Shown: positions 33,033 through 47,753, numbered from the stretch's first letter. The stretch: 64,000 bases of DNA from Selaginella moellendorffii (GCF_000143415.4 NW_003314303.1:1115322-1179321), one strand, 5' to 3'. Notes: generated by a model not told the origin, from the sequence alone. Made by a program: numbers and translations.

Positions 33033-34445
33033 TTAGTAAGTTAGTAACATGTTGCAGTCGAGAACCTCCCTTTCTCTCTCATATTTTTCTCCTGTTCATG
33101 CAGGTTTTTTTCGTATCCAAGTCTAGATTCTTCTTTGCTCCATCGAGTTTTACAGCCAGATTACTTTCCACTCGCAATTTAAAAGCTCAATGAAAGACAT
33201 AGGTGAGGGCTTTGGATTTTGCCTCGTTTCTTACGATTGTTACCTCCAGACCTTCCAAATCGCTTCTCGGGACTATTTCACGACCAGATTGTCAGTTTGA
33301 GCACTGTGGCCAAACTATAAACTTTGCGGAGGTGAGGCATTTGCTGGCTTTGTCTCGTTGCTTACGATTCCTACTTCCGGCCTCTCCTGTGATCGATCAA
33401 AACGATTCAACGGCAAAGGCGGTGCGATCTTTAAAGCCACGGCACAGAAATTTATACGCGAAACGATTGCTTGCTTGGAGACTAGCCGCGCGCCGTCGAC
33501 TTATAAATGGGTGGAACATGGTGGCGGCTGACTGGCGTTGACTTGGAGCGAGTTCTTCGTCGAGTTTGTCTTTTTTTTTTTTTTTTCTTTGGTGTCGTTG
33601 AGCGTGTCAAATTGACTGACCAACGCGCAATGCAAGCAGGAGGTCAATGGAAAGATTTAGAGTTCATCAATGCCAAGCATTAAGATTTAAATATCCATGG
33701 GCATGGGCTGACTTTTGCAAATGGTTTACTCCTTGCAATTCGCGCAGTTTGTGTAGCTCAATGCGAGCGAATGAAGGTAAAGAAAGAAGCTTTGAGCGTG
33801 ATGGTAAAAAATGGTACTGTTTGCCTTGTCAACTTTTTTTTCTTCTAACTTTCCAGGCTCAGCCCACTGCTCATAACTACGGGCAGATGCCTTTCGTTTG
33901 TCTTGCATTGATAGTGGGAAGGAAGAAATTGTGCATCACAACACAACACACACTTCACTTTGACAGAGAGCTGAGATTCCTTTTCCACTCCACCGCCACC
34001 CACAAGCCCACATGGAAAAAAAGCAAGAATTCTATCTTCACTAGAGCTAGGCTTTGAATTGCTGGGTAGTAGGAGAAGAAAAAAATTGAAGAACAATCGC
34101 TCTTCCTGCTGATCTTCAACACATAATGAAGCAAACTTGATGATCTTTGGCCAAGGAGAGCTTTTCTGATGATCTTTGGCCAACCATACCCATCAAAGTC
34201 TCAGCCAGCCAAATACAGCCACAGATCATTTGTGTGTGCAACAACAACAATTAAAACGCCCCCAACAGCAGCAACAAGAAAAAAGAAAGAGGAGAAAAAA
34301 AACTGAGAGAGAAATGAGCCTTAGTGTGAAAGCCCAAGAAACTTCAAACGCTTAAATCTAAGCAAATTCCCCTAGAACATAAGCGCGTGCGTTTGAATGG
34401 GGTAAGCGCGCTTAACTTTCGTGTATAGGCCAGCCCCTCGCAGCA
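33033..34445. other. Intergenic DNA upstream of the P450
   Basis: No gene recognised. It contains a poly-T run at 33568-33586 and a CA-rich stretch near 33940. The last few hundred bases probably hold the P450 promoter and 5' UTR. Confidence 0.6.
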
Positions 34446-36818
34446 ATGGAGGCGACGGTGCTGGCGCCCTCCTCCTCCTCCTCCTCCTCGACGATGGCAT
34501 CCAAGCTCTTCTCCTTCCTCCCTTCCTCTTCCTCCCCTTGGCTATGGAAGTGGAGCTCCTCATCGCAATCGTTCTCCTCGGGAGCCTGGACATGGATTAT
34601 CACCTGGGCTCTCATCTTGGCGTGGTGGATCTTCCTTCACAGGTTCCGGCAGCGAGGGCTCCGCGGTCCCAAATCCTGGCCCCTCGTCGGCTGCCTCTTC
34701 GAGCAGATCGCAAACTTCGATCGCCTCCATCACTGGCTGCTGGATTACCACCACAAGACGTGGACCTTCTCCGCCCCTGTTCTTGGCGTCAACAACACCT
34801 TCACGGCCCATCCCGCCAATGTGGAGTACATCCTCAAGACCAACTTCGTCAATTACCCCAAGGTATAGCAGAGCTCGTCCCCCCCATTCCATTCTCCGAT
34901 TGCGCTCGCTCGCTTGATTCCCTGCCGCGCGGCTCCTCCATGCATTGATCGCGATTCCCCGACGTGGGCTTCTCCCAAAATCGCATTTTGATGCCGCTGG
35001 CCACCGCCCACCTGCATTGTCTTCTCGATCGCTCGTGGTCGGTGTTCTTGGCTGATTACTTTTCTTTGTTTTTCTTCCTTCCAGGGGGAGCTCCTGAGGC
35101 AGCGATTCCGCGACATGATGGGCTATGGGATCTTCAACGTGGATGGGGAGATGTGGATGCACCAGCGCAAGGTCGCGACGGTGGAATTCGCCTCGTCCAA
35201 GCTGCGCGACTACAGCACCTTCGCGTTCCGCGATCTCACGCTCAAGCTGGCGGGCATCCTCGCGGATCGATCCGGCACGGGCCAGGCGCTCGATCTCCAG
35301 GTCTGCGCAAAGATCTCTCTCACAAAAATCGAGACAATCAGCGCGAAAAACTCTTTCTCTCTTGTGACAGGACTTGTTCTTAAGGCTGACGCTGGATTCC
35401 ATCTGTAAGATCGGCTTTGGAGTGGAGATTGGCTGCCTACGCCCGGATCTTCCACTCATCCCCTTCGCGCACGCTTTCGATTACGGCAACACGCTCATCA
35501 TCCGGCGCTACATCGACATGTTTTGGAAGATCAAGAGGTCCTTCAACGCCGGATCCGAGCGGGAGCTCAAGCGATGCATCCGCGTCATGGACGATTTCCT
35601 CTACCGCGTCATCGAGCGCCGCCGCCAGGAGCTCAAGCAATCCAAGGACGTGGTAAGCTGGAAATCCAAGTTATTCCTTAAAGATTCTCTAATATTCGCT
35701 CTTCGTCTTCCTAGGGCCGCCCCGACATCCTGTCGAGATTTCTCTCGCTCGACGAGGAGGAGGCCTACACCGACAAGATGCTGCGCGACGTGGTGATCAA
35801 TTTCGTGATCGCGGGGCGCGACACCACCGCTCTCACGCTCTCGTGGCTCTTCTCGGAGCTGGCCAAGCGGCCCGAGGTGGTGGAGAAGATCCTGGCGGAG
35901 GTGGATCGCGTGTTTGGGGTGGACGAGGAGCTGGAGGGCAAGGATTCGATGAGCAAGAAGGAGCAAGTGCTCGCCAAGGTTGCCAATTTCTCGCGGAAGC
36001 TGGATTACCAGGGGTTAAACCGGCTACACTACTTGCAAGCCACTCTCACAGAGGCGCTTCGTTTGTACCCGGCCGTCCCTCTGGTAAGTGATACCAGTCC
36101 GAGAGATCGGGAGCTCATTTTTTCGATTCATGCTCTTGGGTCATCGCATTTTGCTCGAATTCTTCCACCGATTGCTCAAATTCTTCCACCAATTGTCACT
36201 CCTCTGCTTTTCCCCTGTTTTTCTTCTGGTTCCGCGGATTGCTTGCTCCATCTGGGTTCGTCAATTTCCATCACTGATTGCAAATTCATGCCTTCGATTC
36301 CACTCCTCGATCGCTGATCCGTTTGATCCTGCAAAAAATTCGTGGATTTTCTCGCAGGAGACCAAGACGGTGGTGGCGGACGATGTTCTTCCCGACGGCT
36401 TTAGCGTCAAGGGCGGGCAATTCGTGAGCTACTCGTCGTGGGCGATGGGCAGGCTGGAAGAAATCTGGGGCCCCGACGTCCTGGAATTCAAGCCCGACCG
36501 ATGGCTACGCAGCGACAACATCTTCCAGCCCCAATCTCCATTCAAGCTCACGGCATTCCAGGCAAGAAGAGAATTTGGAAAAGTTGGTTTGTTATTATTA
36601 TGTGTGTTCTTGACGAGGAGATCTTTCTTTTGTTCTTCCAGGCTGGGCCTCGAATTTGCCTGGGGAAAGATTCGGCCTACTTGCAGATGAAGATCACAAC
36701 CATTTTGCTGCTCAGATTCTTCAAGTTCGAGCTGCTGGACGAGAAGCCTGTCAACTACAGAATGATGGTGGTGCTCTACATGGCCAATGGACTGCTCTCC
36801 AGAGTTTCCTTCCGTTAG
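34446..36818 (+). CDS. Cytochrome P450, CYP86 clan (CYP704-like)
   Basis: Six exons: 34446-34862, 35085-35300, 35371-35652, 35715-36083, 36358-36561, 36642-36818, coding 554 residues. An N-terminal membrane helix (about 50-67) anchors it in the ER. Family motifs are I-helix AGRDTT (338-343), ExxR as E418-ALR, FKPDRW, and the heme loop FQAGPRICLG with axial Cys502. GIFNVDGEMWMHQRK and FASSKLRDYS resemble CYP704/CYP86 fatty-acid omega-hydroxylases involved in cutin or spore-wall lipids; the exact substrate is inferred. The intron 36562-36641 has a GC donor (CAG|GCAAGA), which alone restores the heme motif. The first 48 residues are Ser-rich. Confidence 0.93.
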
Positions 36819-37315
36819 GAGAGCCCCCAGAGTCTTACAGATCCACCAGCACTACTGAGCATAGGAGAAGAACTAAAGCGTCAGAGAGATTCAATGCTTG
36901 CATCAAATACGATCGATGATCGATAGATGATTTTAAGAGCACAAGAACGAACCCGGTTCCATAAAAGCGGCTCTGGATGAGAGACGACGAACAACACCTT
37001 CACAACTTTTCTTACTGTGTCTGCAAACAAAAAGAAAAAACTCTCAAGTGAATAAGAAAAAGATGAAAAAGAAAGGCTTTGGAAAACCGGAACTACACCC
37101 GAAGGAGAAGACGACGAAGCAGTCCCGCTTGATAGATACGTTGATGCGCGGCCGATTTCTTCCAGCTAGATTGCATTCAAGGCTCGGCGAGAAACCGTAA
37201 CACCAAAACGTAGCAGCAGCACTAAGTGATCGGTTTGGTTGTTGCTGTCATAACTCCTTTTCCTCTTCCAATTCTTTTCCTTCGCTTCTTTTTCCCTGTG
37301 TATCTGTTTGTTGGA
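36819..37315. other. Convergent 3' spacer between P450 and CBS gene
   Basis: No gene. This presumably holds both 3' UTRs, since the genes converge. Confidence 0.6.
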
Positions 37316-38593
37316 TCACTGCCTTTTGGAGGCCTGTCGGACAGCCTTAAGTATGTCTGTGAAAGCCACCATGCCCAGCAGGGAGCCTGCGTCGTCCACA
37401 ACCCACAACTGATGGACTCTGTTCTCCAGGGCCTTGGAGATAACCTCCCTGAGCGATGCCGACGGCTGGCAAGTGATAAGCGGCTTTTGCTGAGGATCGA
37501 GCGATGCTGCTGTCTGGTCGACAGCCTCGATGCATGCGGCCCCGAATCCAAACCGCCTCGCGAGGAACGCCTTGTGCGAAAACTCGAGGACTGATAGCGA
37601 GGCCCACTTTGTCAACACGTCCGAGTTGCAGCCTCTCAAATCACTGGCCGAGAATGTCCCAAGCAACCGTCTTCCATCACCCTGTAAAAGGCAAACAAAC
37701 AACGCGCACAACTTAGCTCCAGGAACCAGAGAATGAAAGAAACAACCAACGAACCACCAACAACATACCGCTACTAGCTGAGTTGCAAGCTGCGCCACCG
37801 GCGATGGATCAACGATCGCCACCGCCGTCAGGAACGCAAAGCGCATCGCCCTCACTGCGTCCATCACCCTCATGTCCGCGGGAGCGGCATAAACGTTCTT
37901 GTTCACCGCTCCGAGGCTGCCGATATCAGTCGACATCAAAGGCTCCAGCTGCTGCGAGTGGACGAGCAAGAACGCCATCACGTCCGTTTGAGTGAGCATA
38001 TGATACCCGGGAGACGATTCGACTAGCTCCACACCAGAGACGTGATCCATCGCGCTAGAAACTGGAACTAGAGCCCGGTGAATTCCCTTGCTCATGGGCT
38101 CCATAGTGTCAGCCAACCTGGAGAGCAAAAGAAAGTTCTTTAGCAACAAAGTTAGCTTCCTAGTTTCTCTAAAGAGAAAAAAAAATGAAACTAAAAGTTC
38201 TTACGAGGTGTGAGGAGCAATGCTCCAGAGGCTCAATCCTTCCAAGGAATGCCCGATGATCTTGGAGATGGCAGTCTGGAGCCTCTCGCAGCTGCCATCC
38301 TCTCGCTCTGCGACATGGATGAGAATGTCGAGCACGCTCACCATTCCAATGTACTGCTTCCGCGGCACTCCGCTGCTCTTGTCCGATTCCACGACCATGG
38401 AACCGCCGGCGCCGATCCAGTGCCCGGGCGGCGCCGCCACTGGCACGGCCAGGATGTTCTTGGCGAGCAACACATTGAGTGTGTCGCCCACCGTCGCGGT
38501 GTATGGGACCTCCACAAGCCTTCCCTTGTCTCTCACCAGGTCCTGGACGGAGGTAGAGTGTAGAATCTCCAGAGCGAGCTCCTGCTTCTCCAT
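37316..38593 (-). CDS. CBS-domain protein (CBSX5/6-like)
   Basis: Three exons on the minus strand: 38593-38205, 38117-37769, 37681-37316, giving 367 residues. ATG 38593 follows the first in-frame codons after an upstream TTG and starts MEKQELALEILHS. CBS-type repeats are visible: VEVPYTATVGDTLNVLL with IGMVSVLDIL, the segment LTQTDVMAFLL, and LITCQPSASLREVI with LWVVDDAGSLLGMVAFTDIL near the C-terminus. Such tandem CBS proteins bind adenine nucleotides and regulate partners; the specific role here is not known. It converges with the P450 gene. Confidence 0.85.
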
Positions 38594-38935
38594 GGACGAT
38601 CCTCCAAACCCTAGCAACGATATCCAAGCAAGACAAGATCAATCGATCGATCAATGCCGGATCACCTCAGATCGAAACAAACAAGCCGACAAGACGATCG
38701 ATCGATCAAGCGAAGGCGCGCGCGCGTGGCAAGAGGAAATGCGGTAGCTTCCAAGAACTCTAGAACCCTAGAAAACAAGAGGACAATTGGCGCTTTTTAA
38801 TTGCGCCACCTGGCATAGACCTTTTAATTGCGACATTTGGCACTTTCTCGTTGCGCCACCTGGCATAGAAAAAAAAAAATAGCCTGATTTGTAGCAATAC
38901 ATGTCCAAAACCCCGCCAAAATTGCTTGCTAGCAG

Positions 38936-40564
38936 CTAGTCTTCGTGGACAGCATCCATGAGATAGATTTTGCTAAAGCTCTGTCCAGCAAACCTGGAAG
39001 AGAAAAAAAGATGTAAGCAAAGATCGAAAGAACAATGGAAAACTACAACGAAGAACTCACCCATTGATCTGGCTGCAGTAGTTTGCGATCTGGTTCGTGA
39101 TGAGATAGCTATCGAGACGAGACGGCTCTGGAATCAGCTTGAAGACCGCATTGTTTGGATCGTCTTCCGGGAGAGGATCCTCGCCTGCTTGTCTTCTCGC
39201 CATGTTCTCGGCCCTGGAAGTGGACGTTTCTATCATAATGCGAAGCAACGTAGCGAATCGTACCTTCGTTTCTGGAGCCAAGCCTGCTGCTGTGTTTGCT
39301 GCCTTGCCAGATTGCGATAGTAGAATTGGAACTGGAGAAAGGACAAAGCAATTCAGGATGAAACCAAAGTGAGTGGTGAAGTCCATTTACCTTTTGCTGC
39401 TCCATTGAAAGATCGTCCATGCACTCTATGAGGAACTCTAAGTTCTTTTCCATAAATGGATTGGTCGAAAGCACGAGTCGATCAAAGTCACACTGGTATG
39501 GACAAACATATGAGAGGGAAATGTTTTATCAAGTTCCATACCTGAGTAGCCGGTGAATCGGTTTCTAGCTCTGTCATTAGAGCGCTCACAAGAGCAGAGT
39601 TTGATATTCTGACCTGCGGCGTCATCGTGATCAGTAAGGATCGACTAAGCAAGTACTTACAGGAATTTCTTCAAAGATATCTTGCCAGGTGACGTTCTTC
39701 TCTCGAAGCCTACAGTGGTATCCATTAGTAATTTGGAAGTACATACAACTATAGCTTACTTTTCGCCATTGAAGTTATTGGAGCGATAAAGCTCCATGAA
39801 TGAATCGGTGAGCCTTAGAGCCTTGAGTGCGAGGACACCTTGACTGGACCTAAGGGGATCATAAATGATACAAACGCAGCGTTTTATGTTTTCCTAGATT
39901 TCCAATGTTAGAGACAAACGACGATACTGAAAGAAAGAAAAAACAACGCACCTGATAGTTTAGAAAGGTCTCTATTAGCTCCACAGTTTGGAAAGAACCC
40001 ATGTATGTCGACTGGTACCTGGAGAAACAAAGTTCTTAGATCAAGAAAAGAAACAAAACTCTTCGCATACCATCCAACGGTATTGTTGTCAACATTGACT
40101 TCTCGCAAGCATCTCATCATCTCGAGCTGATAGTTCGCTCCATCCGATTCAAGCTCTTCGTCCTCTTCTCCACCTCTGCTCTGCGCAAACCAAGAGAAAA
40201 CTAAGCTCAAATCCAATTTTTCCAAGCCTACCCATACCGGGAATGGAAAACAATTTGTAATCTCGAGCGTGGTTCCAATATCCAGTCCCAGGAGCTGTCC
40301 AGTCACGAGCGCCGGCATACATTCCTTGCAATGCTTGATGATCTTGAGCACCACCTGTGGTGGAGACAAGGAAAACACTAAGAAAACCTTAAAATCATCG
40401 CAAGTCACTCACAAGGCCATCGATTTGGACAGCGCGCAAAGGGCTTGTGACCTCCTCTTGACTGGCGATCTGCGCAAAGGACCGCACCAGAGCTGGAGAA
40501 ACGCGATGAATCAAACCATCGCCACATCGATTGAAGAGAACTTACGTGCTGGCGCCTCAGACAT
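38936..40564 (-). CDS. Translation initiation factor eIF3 subunit h
   Basis: Twelve exons on the minus strand (40564-40546, 40492-40413, 40354-40238, 40180-40071, 40018-39952, 39893-39760, 39709-39661, 39613-39542, 39492-39391, 39331-39264, 39213-39061, 38993-38936) join to 342 residues, close to known plant eIF3h. The MPN domain gives [29 protein letters not shown] and [14 protein letters not shown]; it lacks the full JAMM zinc ligands, as in other eIF3h. The C-terminus has [12 protein letters not shown]. eIF3h aids reinitiation after upstream ORFs. It is head to head with MAD2. Confidence 0.95.
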
Positions 40565-40731
40565 TGCGCTCCTCCGCCCTCGCGCGATTAGGGCTTTGGG
40601 CACAGTAGAAATTGACGGCTATATACAGCCCTAGCGAAACTTTCTATCCGTTAGACGTTCGAATCGCAGCTGGGAGAGGAAAGGTTTAGGGTTTTAAGGG
40701 ACGAGCGATCGATCGATCGAAGCGCGCGGGC
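40565..40731. promoter_or_regulatory. 167-bp divergent promoter between eIF3h and MAD2
   Basis: Start codons lie 167 bp apart on opposite strands. Telo-box-like TTAGGGTTTTAAGGG near 40685 and GATTAGGGCTTTGG near 40588 are present, along with GATC-rich GATCGATCGATCGA near 40708. Confidence 0.75.
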
Positions 40732-41920
40732 ATGGGGACTGGGCAGCAAGCGGCGACGCGCGATGTGATCACGCTGAAGGGATCCTCGTCCATCGTTGGG
40801 GAGTTCTTCTGTGAGTATAGGAGAACGTGTGTCGATCGAGTGAAAATCGCATGATTTGTTTGTTTTTTCATCCTCTTTGTGTGTCTAGAATGTCATTAGA
40901 ACCAGCATTTCTTCTCGATCATCGTTTATCCCCTTCTTCTTGAAGAGATCGAGTGGAAATAGCTTGATTTGCTTGTATTTCATTCTCTTTGTGTGTCTAG
41001 AGTGTCATTAGAACCGGCATTTCTTCTCAATCATTGTTTATGCTCTTCTTCTTTGGAATTCTTCTTCTTCGATTTTTTTTTCTACATGGTTTTCGAGACT
41101 TCTTTTTCGCTCACTTGTCTTTTTTTTTTCTCTTGCAGCTTATGCTGTCAATAGCATTCTTTTCCAACGAGGCTTGTATCCATCTGAGCAGTTTGATAGA
41201 GTGAAGAAATATGGCTTGACAATGCTAGTTTCTCACGAAGACAAAGTGAAGGGCTATATCTCGGCAGTGACTTCGCAGATTGCCGGTATGTTTCTTTCTC
41301 GTGTTCTAACTTCTCTTCATCCAGAGAGTGGCTTGATTGTACAGATTGGTTGCAAACTGGAAAAGTCCAGCGCGTTGTGATGGTGATCTCAAGCTTGGCA
41401 ACGAAAGAAGTTCTCGAAAGGTGGAACTTTTTGATTGAAACAGACCGGGAAGCCACAGAAACGGGGTAAAATTCTTCTCTCCAGGCTTGCTCTTGACTGT
41501 AGCGTTTTCTTCTTTCTCAGTGCCACGAAAGAAAAGAGCGACAAGGAGATAATGCAAGAGATTCAAGCCATCATGCGACAAATCACCTCCAGCGTCACAT
41601 TTCTTCCTCACCTCGAAGAATCATGTAAGAAATGTTTCATTCTTTTCTCACTTCCATTCTAAAACATCTCGCAAGGTTCTTTCGAGCTGCTTGTTTACAC
41701 CGACACGGACTTGGAAGCTCCCACTTCCTGGGAAGAAAGCGATCCCCGGCTCATCAAGAAAGCCCAGGAGGTGAAACTACGCTCGCTCAACACAAAGGTA
41801 GGCAATAATTTCGCCCACATCAAGCTCTCACTCCCTCGTTTCTCTCCATTTTTTTCTTCACAGATCCACAAGATCGACTCCTTAGTCGCTTACAAAGTAG
41901 ACGACGATTCAAACGTCTAG
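40732..41920 (+). CDS. MAD2: MAD2 spindle checkpoint HORMA protein
   Basis: Six exons: 40732-40810, 41139-41285, 41345-41465, 41521-41624, 41676-41797, 41864-41920, coding 209 residues, the family's usual size. The HORMA domain spans nearly all of it: SSSIVGEFF, SILFQRGLYP, FDRVKKYGLTMLVS, VMVISSLATKEVLERW, IMRQITSSVTFLP and the safety-belt end SLNTKIHKIDSLVAYKV. MAD2 binds CDC20 at unattached kinetochores and holds the anaphase-promoting complex inactive. Intron 1 is unusually long here (328 bp). Confidence 0.96.
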
Positions 41921-42184
41921 CTCGTGTAAAATTCGAAGCTTCCTTAAACCGTATTATATTATCTCTTAATTAATTACTCTTAGACTAATCAAATTTCCAT
42001 AACCTTTCTGGTGAGATTTGAAGTTGTGTTAAGCCGGTGTAAGGTTTAGACTAATCACGATCGGACGGCTATCGTTAGCCTAGCAAGATCAACGGCTTGC
42101 ATTCTTAGATATAGACCCCCCGCCGCCGAGGTTTAGGGCTCGTCGAGGCGAGGAGCGGCGGCGAAGAAGGACGAGTCTGGAGCC
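41921..42184. promoter_or_regulatory. Promoter and 5' UTR of ubiquitin-eS31 gene
   Basis: A spacer of 264 bp after MAD2. GAGGTTTAGGGCTCG at about 42128 is telo-box-like, a motif typical of plant ribosomal protein gene promoters. Confidence 0.5.
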
Positions 42185-42729
<545 letters not shown>

Positions 42730-42859
42730 AGATCCTGGGATGAGAGCTCTCTTCTCCCATTTTCCTGGAACGCTAAGTCTCTCTCTTTTGATTTCCTTTC
42801 TAAGCTCTTGCTATATGGCTGTGTTGTTTTGTAGGCTAGCTTCTCTTGTTAAAGGTGGT

Positions 42860-43740
42860 GCTTTGGTAAGCAATTGCCAAAGCTTTTCTATTCACGAGTT
42901 GTATCTCTATGTTCCAGGGCTTTCTTAGAAATAGAGTCTTAAGCATTCCACTCACTCTTTGGCCATCTCGGTTGATCCAAGATGATCTTGTTTCAGCGCT
43001 CATTCTTTCTGGAACGTAGTCTTCACATTGCTTTGGTAAGCAATTGCCAAAGCTTTTCTCTTCATGAGTTGATCGATCTTTCTTTTTCTGTGTTCCAGCT
43101 TCATTTGTGCTCTAGAAATAGTTGTCTATTCCATTTTTCATGGAACGCGTTACGAGTTTAGTCTTCGCACTTGTTCAAAGCTTCTCAATCGCTTTGGCAA
43201 GCACTTGGTTTTGCTTTGGTAAGCAATTGCCAAACCTTTTCTCTCCAAGAGTTGATCGATCTTTCTCTCTCTGCCACGAAACTTTCGTCTTCACAGTTTG
43301 GATTCCCAATTGCTTTGGTAAGCAATCGCCAAAGTTTTCTCGCGAGTTAATCGCTCTTTCTCTCTAAACAAGGTTCTTTCTCTAGAAGTAGTTCCTTTTC
43401 TATGAAACGCGTTACTTCTCTCGTGGTGTTGTTCCAGCGCTCATTCTTTCTGGAATTTCCTCGTGAGCTACGAAAGTTTAGTCTTGTTTAAAGATTCTCA
43501 ATTGCTTTGGAAGGCAATTGCCAAAGCTTTTCTATTCAGCTCTTTCTTTCTCTGCGTTCCAGGGACAAACAAGCTTCTTTCGTGCTCTCTACAATTAGTG
43601 TTAAGCATTCCATTTCCATGGAACGCGTTACTTCTCTTTGGCCGTCTCGGTTGATCCAAGATGTGGTGTTCATTTTTCTGGAACCTCGAGAGCGACGTAA
43701 GTTTAGTCTTCACACTTTGTTCATAGATTATCAAATTTCC
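42860..43740 (+). repeat. Array of intron-like repeats downstream of the ubiquitin gene
   Basis: The 22-bp near-palindrome CTTTGGTAAGCAATTGCCAAAG recurs at 42861, 43031, 43214, 43313 and 43505. It sits in units that also share TTTTCT-TTCA-GAGTTG, GTGTTCCAG, TCTAGAAATAG and CATTCCATTTTCATGGAACGCG. Each unit has a splice-donor-like GGTAAGCA and an acceptor-like TTCCAG. Diverged pieces recur at 46450-46600 and, inverted, at 47190-47300. Confidence 0.8.
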
Positions 43741-43858
43741 TTAACCAAATGTTTGTTTACAGTATTTCTGCTCGTCCCGGCTCCCCGAACTTGGACAGGA
43801 CGAAGTAGAAAACGACAAATAACAGAGCTTGTTTCTTGCGTTCCTGCGAGGCTTGGCT

Positions 43859-45969
<2,111 letters not shown>

Positions 45970-46599
45970 TGGTGCCATGTATCATTGCAGTCCTTAAAAT
46001 TATCATCCAGTCATAGCTCACACCACTTAATATTCAAGCGCAAATTCTCCGTTTTTATTAAGAGTTGTTTAACTAGCAACCGAGAATTTTATTAGTTGTC
46101 CCTTTCGTTTAGCAAATCATACTTAATATGATAATTAGTCTGATTAGGAGGGATAGTGACACTGACCGCATTTTCTGTTTTGGATAGTTTTTAGCTATCA
46201 TCACCATCATAGAAATAGAAATGTGGCTCCAAATGTAGAGTTATAGAGATGCCATATAACCTTTTGTCTATTCTTTAAATTTTGTAATTGCAAAGGTTCA
46301 GAAAAGCAGCTGATATTAATATTTGGATAGCTATCCTAGATTCAAAAATGCATACAACTAGTGTGATATATGTAACATATACGTACGAAAGGCTGAACAG
46401 AGGAGTCTTTTCAGTAGCTTGTTTTGTTAAGGATTTTACTTTAATCGACCTTTCTTTCTCTGCGTTCCAGGAACAAACAAGCTTCTTTCTTGCTCTAGAA
46501 ACAGTGTCAAGCATTCCATTTTCATGGGCTTCTCTTTGTCCGTCTCGATTGATCCAAGAAGGTGGTGTTTTTCGTCATTCTTCAAGCAAAGTTTGCGTT
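45970..46599. other. Spacer with partial copy of the repeat array
   Basis: No gene. From about 46450 it resembles 43540-43690, the segment upstream of the beta-glucosidase (TTCCAGG-ACAAACAAGCTTCTTT and the following bases). Confidence 0.6.
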
Positions 46600-46848
46600 G
46601 CAGTATGAAGGCGCCACTCCAGGATAAGTAATGGATGGAACAACTGGAGATGTTGCAGTGGATCAGTATCATCGTTATAAGGTCCTGAAAGCTCTGTCTG
46701 GTTCTTTGCTCCTCACTGTGAACGAACAGGAAGACATCGGATTGAACGAGCCTCTATCACGTCGAGTATGGGAAGGACTTGCAAAGAATTCCCACGTTGG
46801 TAACATCCACAGGAAATTCCTAGTGAAAAGTTTTTCTAGAAAATAGCC
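46600..46848 (+). pseudogene. Internally deleted copy of the beta-glucosidase gene
   Basis: It begins like exon 2 (GTATGAAGGCGC), passes into exon 3 with its intron (ATGGATGGAACAACTGGAGATGTTGC, AAGGTCCTGAAAGC), then exon 4 (CAGGAAGACATCGGATTGA), and jumps straight to the last exon (CTATCACGTCGAGTATG-GAAGGACTTGC). Exons 5-11, including both catalytic glutamates, are missing. Introns are retained, so it arose by DNA duplication. Confidence 0.9.
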
Positions 46849-46926
46849 TTTCATATTATACTCATCAGTTTAGCTTTTGTTAAAGTTTGTTTTTTTAGAA
46901 CAAATCATATTAATTAGTCAAATTAA

Positions 46927-46931
46927 GCGGG

Positions 46932-46974
<43 letters not shown>

Positions 46975-46999
46975 GCGTGTTCGATCCACGTTCACCGCA
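46927..46999 (+). tRNA. tRNA-Phe(GAA)
   Basis: A 73-nt cloverleaf starting GCGGGGATAGCTCAG, anticodon arm CAGA-CTGAAGA-TCTG with anticodon GAA (46960-46962), T-loop TTCGATC, and acceptor end CACCGCA. It matches the common plant tRNA-Phe form. Confidence 0.96.
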
Positions 47000-47189
47000 T
47001 TTTTCGTTTCGGAAGTAGTTGTCTCTTGTTTCGCCAGGAGGAAGATCGAAGTTACAGCAGTACGAATCCAGCTCTAGAAAAGTAGCTTCTTCTTTTAAAC
47101 TGCTTCCACACCGAGCTTACGTGATGAAGAAATATAAAAAGAAAGTGAATTTAAAACCTACAAAGCTTTGAGCTTTAGAAAGAAAATCA

Positions 47190-47300
47190 AAAGACAACTA
47201 TTCTAGAGCACGAAAGAAGCTGGAACACAATATCAATAGAAAAGCTTTGGCACCAAAGCACCACCTATTGCAGGAACTTTAAAACAAAAAAGAGAGACTT
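47190..47300 (-). repeat. Inverted copy of an intron-like repeat unit
   Basis: The minus strand reads GGTGGTGCTTTGGTGCCAAAGCTTTTCTATTG and later TTCCAGCTTCTTTCGTGCTCTAGAATAG, matching 42850-43130 in the opposite orientation, with an internal deletion at the palindrome. Confidence 0.75.
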
Positions 47301-47483
47301 TAGCGTTCCAGGAAACAGCTTATTTACTAATCATAAACCTATATAAACAGCATAAAACAAGAATTTCTTATGACGATCAAATTGATGAAAATAAAAGTCT
47401 GAGATGGCAACCACCTGTACCCTAATTTTGACACGTCGGCGCTCAACGTGGGTAAAGGAGTGCGCGACACGTAAGCGTGCGCC

Positions 47484-47533
47484 CTATCCCACATGCGAAG
47501 GCGCAGAATCGTGCCGGGGCTTGAGTATATAAA
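47484..47533 (+). promoter_or_regulatory. U2 snRNA promoter: USE and TATA box
   Basis: CTATCCCACATGCG (47484-47497) and TATATAAA (47526-47533) repeat the arrangement found for the other U2 copy, with about 25-30 bp from TATA to the RNA start. Confidence 0.87.
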
Positions 47534-47557
47534 CAGAGGGCTGGGCATAGAAAATTC

Positions 47558-47753
47558 ATACCTTTCTCGGCCTTTTGGCTAAGATCAAGTGTAGTATCTG
47601 TTCTTATCAGTTTAATAGCTGATATGGGACCACGTGTACCAACGCTATTAACCTAATTTTTTGTGGGAGGAGGGCCACCGGTAGCTTGCTACCCGGCCCT
47701 CCACGTGTCGCTTTGGCCTTACACTACCGCCTTAGCCTGGCACAACCCAACCC
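47558..47753 (+). ncRNA. U2 spliceosomal snRNA, copy 2
   Basis: It begins ATACCTTTCTCGGCC and carries GTAGTA and the Sm site AATTTTTTG. It differs from copy 1 in a few bases: GTACCAAC versus GTCCCAAC, GTGGGAGG versus GTGAGAGG, and TACCCGGCCC versus TACCTGGTCC. The last changes keep pairing (G-C versus G-U). It is on the opposite strand from copy 1. The 3' end is estimated from family length. Confidence 0.96.

Noticed and set aside
34560-35459. Long minus-strand ORF of 299 codons
   Set aside because: It is antisense to the P450 exons, crosses its introns, and has no recognisable domain; high GC makes such shadows open.
42860-43530. CRISPR-like spacing of the 22-bp palindrome
   Set aside because: Spacing is irregular (99-192 bp), the intervening DNA is itself repetitive, and the setting is a plant genome.
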